A DNA stretch of 7,288 nucleotides, from contig JAUWLK010000136.1 in NCBI GenBank assembly GCA_030613745.1, positions 1 through 7,288 on the forward strand. Direction: 5' to 3'. The translations under genes were made by a program, and so were the position numbers. Below, in pieces: positions 6,355 to 7,288 of the stretch. The notes below the pieces were generated by a model that saw only the letters and a program-made list of their open reading frames with translations, searched no databases and was not told the origin of the DNA. The stretch is from Flavobacteriaceae bacterium. Lineage in GTDB: Bacteria; Bacteroidota; Bacteroidia; Flavobacteriales; Flavobacteriaceae. How positions within the stretch are numbered: position 1 is the first letter of the stretch; every line of letters starts with the position of its first letter.

Positions 6355-7197
6355 ATGAAGTTCAAATTAATCAAAACATTTCTTGTAGTTATTATTATAT
6401 TTAATTGTACAACTATCTTTTCTCAAGAAAAAGAAAAAGAGGAAGAAACAGGTACAGCTGATACCGAATTTATAGATAAAGAAAAAAGAAAAGATTGGAC
6501 TTTTAAACTTGCGCCTTATGCTTGGCTTGCTGGAACAGCTACCGATGTTGGAGGTGAAAAAATAAGACAATCTTTTAATGATCTTTATTCCTTAACAAAT
6601 TTTGGTTTTCAAATAATAGCACAAGCAAAATATAAAAAATGGAGTTTAAGCACCAACCTTACTTATGCTAAATTAGGTGATAAACTTGAAGAAGGTATAA
6701 TGTTAATAGATTTTGCCGTAGATCAAATAATTTTAGATACAAAAATAGGTTATACTCTTATTGATAAAATTGATTATGGCGATGATATTATTCGCGGTTG
6801 GGCTATGGATGCTACCATAGGAGCTATTTATTGGTCTAACGATATTAATGTTGATGTTAATGTAGATTCACCAATAGATATACCGGGTTTTCCTGTTAAC
6901 GTTAATGAAAAACTGGATTATGTTGACTTGGTTGTTGGAACCAATTTTAGAATTATTTTAAGTAAATCCGTTTTCTTAGGGTTATCTGCTAATATTGGAG
7001 GATTTGGAATAGGTAATTCCTCTGATTTATATTGGGATCTTTCATTTGTAAACACCTTTAAAGTTTCAAAACTACTCACGGTTACTGCAGGATATAAAAC
7101 ATTTACTGATAAAACTGTTAGTGGCGAAGGTGAAGATGAAATAAAAACTAATATTAAAACCTTTGGTCCGCTATTGGGTGTGGTTATGAATTTTTAG
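6355..7197 (+). CDS. Secreted probable outer-membrane beta-barrel protein, function unknown
   Basis: A 280-aa protein with a clear type I signal peptide: basic MKFKLIK, hydrophobic core about 8-19, likely cleavage after IFS23 before Gln24, a common flavobacterial site. A charged, disordered-looking linker follows (25-47, rich in Glu/Lys). From Trp48 the chain shows alternating-residue beta-strands with aromatic girdle residues (APYAWLAGT at 53-61, then strands near 84-104, 122-135, 148-160, 187-201, 205-217, 225-236, 241-250 and 265-280). It ends in aromatic Phe280 (VVMNF), as expected for substrates of the BAM barrel-insertion machinery. The PYAWLAGTATDV opening, followed by a 'SLTNFGFQ...W' segment, resembles small porin-like barrels usually annotated hypothetical in many Gram-negatives. 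Residues 163-191 carry alternating Asp/Asn-hydrophobic pairs. No Shine-Dalgarno and no clean promoter: a near-match TACCATTTG (6297-6305, one base too long) overlaps the terminator loop. Location well supported, function not. Confidence 0.85.
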   Translation: MKFKLIKTFLVVIIIFNCTTIFSQEKEKEEETGTADTEFIDKEKRKDWTFKLAPYAWLAGTATDVGGEKIRQSFNDLYSLTNFGFQIIAQAKYKKWSLSTNLTYAKLGDKLEEGIMLIDFAVDQIILDTKIGYTLIDKIDYGDDIIRGWAMDATIGAIYWSNDINVDVNVDSPIDIPGFPVNVNEKLDYVDLVVGTNFRIILSKSVFLGLSANIGGFGIGNSSDLYWDLSFVNTFKVSKLLTVTAGYKTFTDKTVSGEGEDEIKTNIKTFGPLLGVVMNF

Positions 7198-7207
7198 AAA
7201 TAAAGAT

Positions 7208-7288
7208 TTACCATCTAATTTCAGTTTTTCCTATACTTTTTAAATAAGTATTTGTTTTACTAAAATGCTTATTTCCAAACCAATACCC
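7208..7288 (-). CDS. Likely C-terminal fragment of a convergent gene (unrecognised)
   Basis: Reading leftward from the right edge, an uninterrupted frame of 26 codons ends at TAA (plus-strand TTA 7208-7210). The peptide opens GYWFGNKHF and ends GKTEIRW. Its mix of aromatic, charged and glycine residues looks protein-like and its codons end in A/T as in the neighbouring genes. The stop would lie 10 nt from the stop of the upstream plus-strand gene, a normal convergent arrangement. A frame this long could also be open by chance about one time in ten in DNA of this composition, and I do not recognise the family. Confidence 0.4.
   Translation of the reverse strand, partial: GYWFGNKHFSKTNTYLKSIGKTEIRW
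7242..7274. repeat. Stem-loop inverted repeat at the right edge
   Basis: AAATAAGTATTT (7242-7253) pairs with AAATGCTTATTT (7263-7274) over 12 bp including one G-T wobble (7249/7267), with a 9-nt loop GTTTTACTA. It lies 45 nt after the stop of the plus-strand barrel gene. There is no T-run on its 3' side on either strand, so it is a poor canonical terminator. It falls inside the putative minus-strand gene tail. Confidence 0.45.

Noticed and set aside
6288..6404. 38-codon frame starting with ATGAAGTTT in the terminator stem and overlapping the barrel gene start
   Set aside because: The start lies inside a strong hairpin and the frame overlaps the real signal-peptide codons; product is Asn/Tyr-rich with no coding character. 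A leader peptide cannot be fully excluded.
6355..6429. Lipoprotein signal with Cys18 as the acylated residue
   Set aside because: Residues before Cys18 read I-F-N; Asn at -1 does not fit a lipobox, whereas IFS/Q six residues later fits signal peptidase I.
6367..6570. 67-codon minus-strand frame opposite the start of the barrel-protein gene
   Set aside because: Its Phe/Lys/Ser-rich product is the antisense of the signal peptide and Glu/Lys linker; shadow frame.
1..7288. Search by eye for CRISPR arrays, tRNA or rRNA genes, transposases, phage genes, toxin-antitoxin pairs and riboswitches
   Set aside because: No regularly spaced repeats, cloverleaf sequences, transposase motifs or long structured leaders were seen; all gaps between genes are shorter than 300 nt and are described in the feature list.

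Overview
The window is an A+T-rich (roughly two thirds A+T), densely coded stretch that looks like a chromosomal region of a marine or aquatic Flavobacteriaceae member (phylum Bacteroidota). Grounds: proteins of typical flavobacterial character, start codons preceded by A/T-rich leaders with almost no Shine-Dalgarno sequence, two TAnnTTTG promoter -7 elements (the Bacteroidota sigma type), and an intergenic palindromic repeat of a kind I associate with flavobacterial genomes. Genus cannot be fixed from the sequence.

Layout, left to right: the last 60 codons of a membrane-anchored family 2 glycosyltransferase (1-185, +); a 35-nt gap with a promoter; a phosphoglucomutase/phosphomannomutase family enzyme (221-1942, +); a 71-nt gap holding a G+C-rich palindromic repeat; an MsbA-like ABC exporter half-transporter (2014-3843, +); a nitroreductase-family FMN oxidoreductase only 31 nt further on (3875-4504, +); a 274-nt gap with a purine-rich degenerate repeat, a weak dyad and a promoter; a PepD/M20C aminoacyl-histidine dipeptidase (4779-6236, +); a strong intrinsic terminator (6285-6322); a signal-peptide-bearing probable outer-membrane beta-barrel protein of unknown function (6355-7197, +); and, at the right edge, the likely tail of a convergent minus-strand gene (7208-7288, -).

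Functionally this is mostly housekeeping. The glycosyltransferase, the sugar-phosphate mutase and the lipid/drug-type exporter could all serve envelope polysaccharide or lipid assembly, and mutase, exporter and reductase could share a transcript, but the sequence does not prove a joint pathway. The dipeptidase appears to be its own transcription unit, with promoter and terminator.

I found no CRISPR array, tRNA, rRNA, transposase, phage gene or defence system, and no clear undescribed multigene system. The most striking unexplained signal is a perfect 24-bp palindrome (2220-2243) inside the exporter gene. Next come the palindromic repeat at 1947-1980, the purine-rich element at 4520-4639, and the hairpin within the putative minus-strand gene tail.
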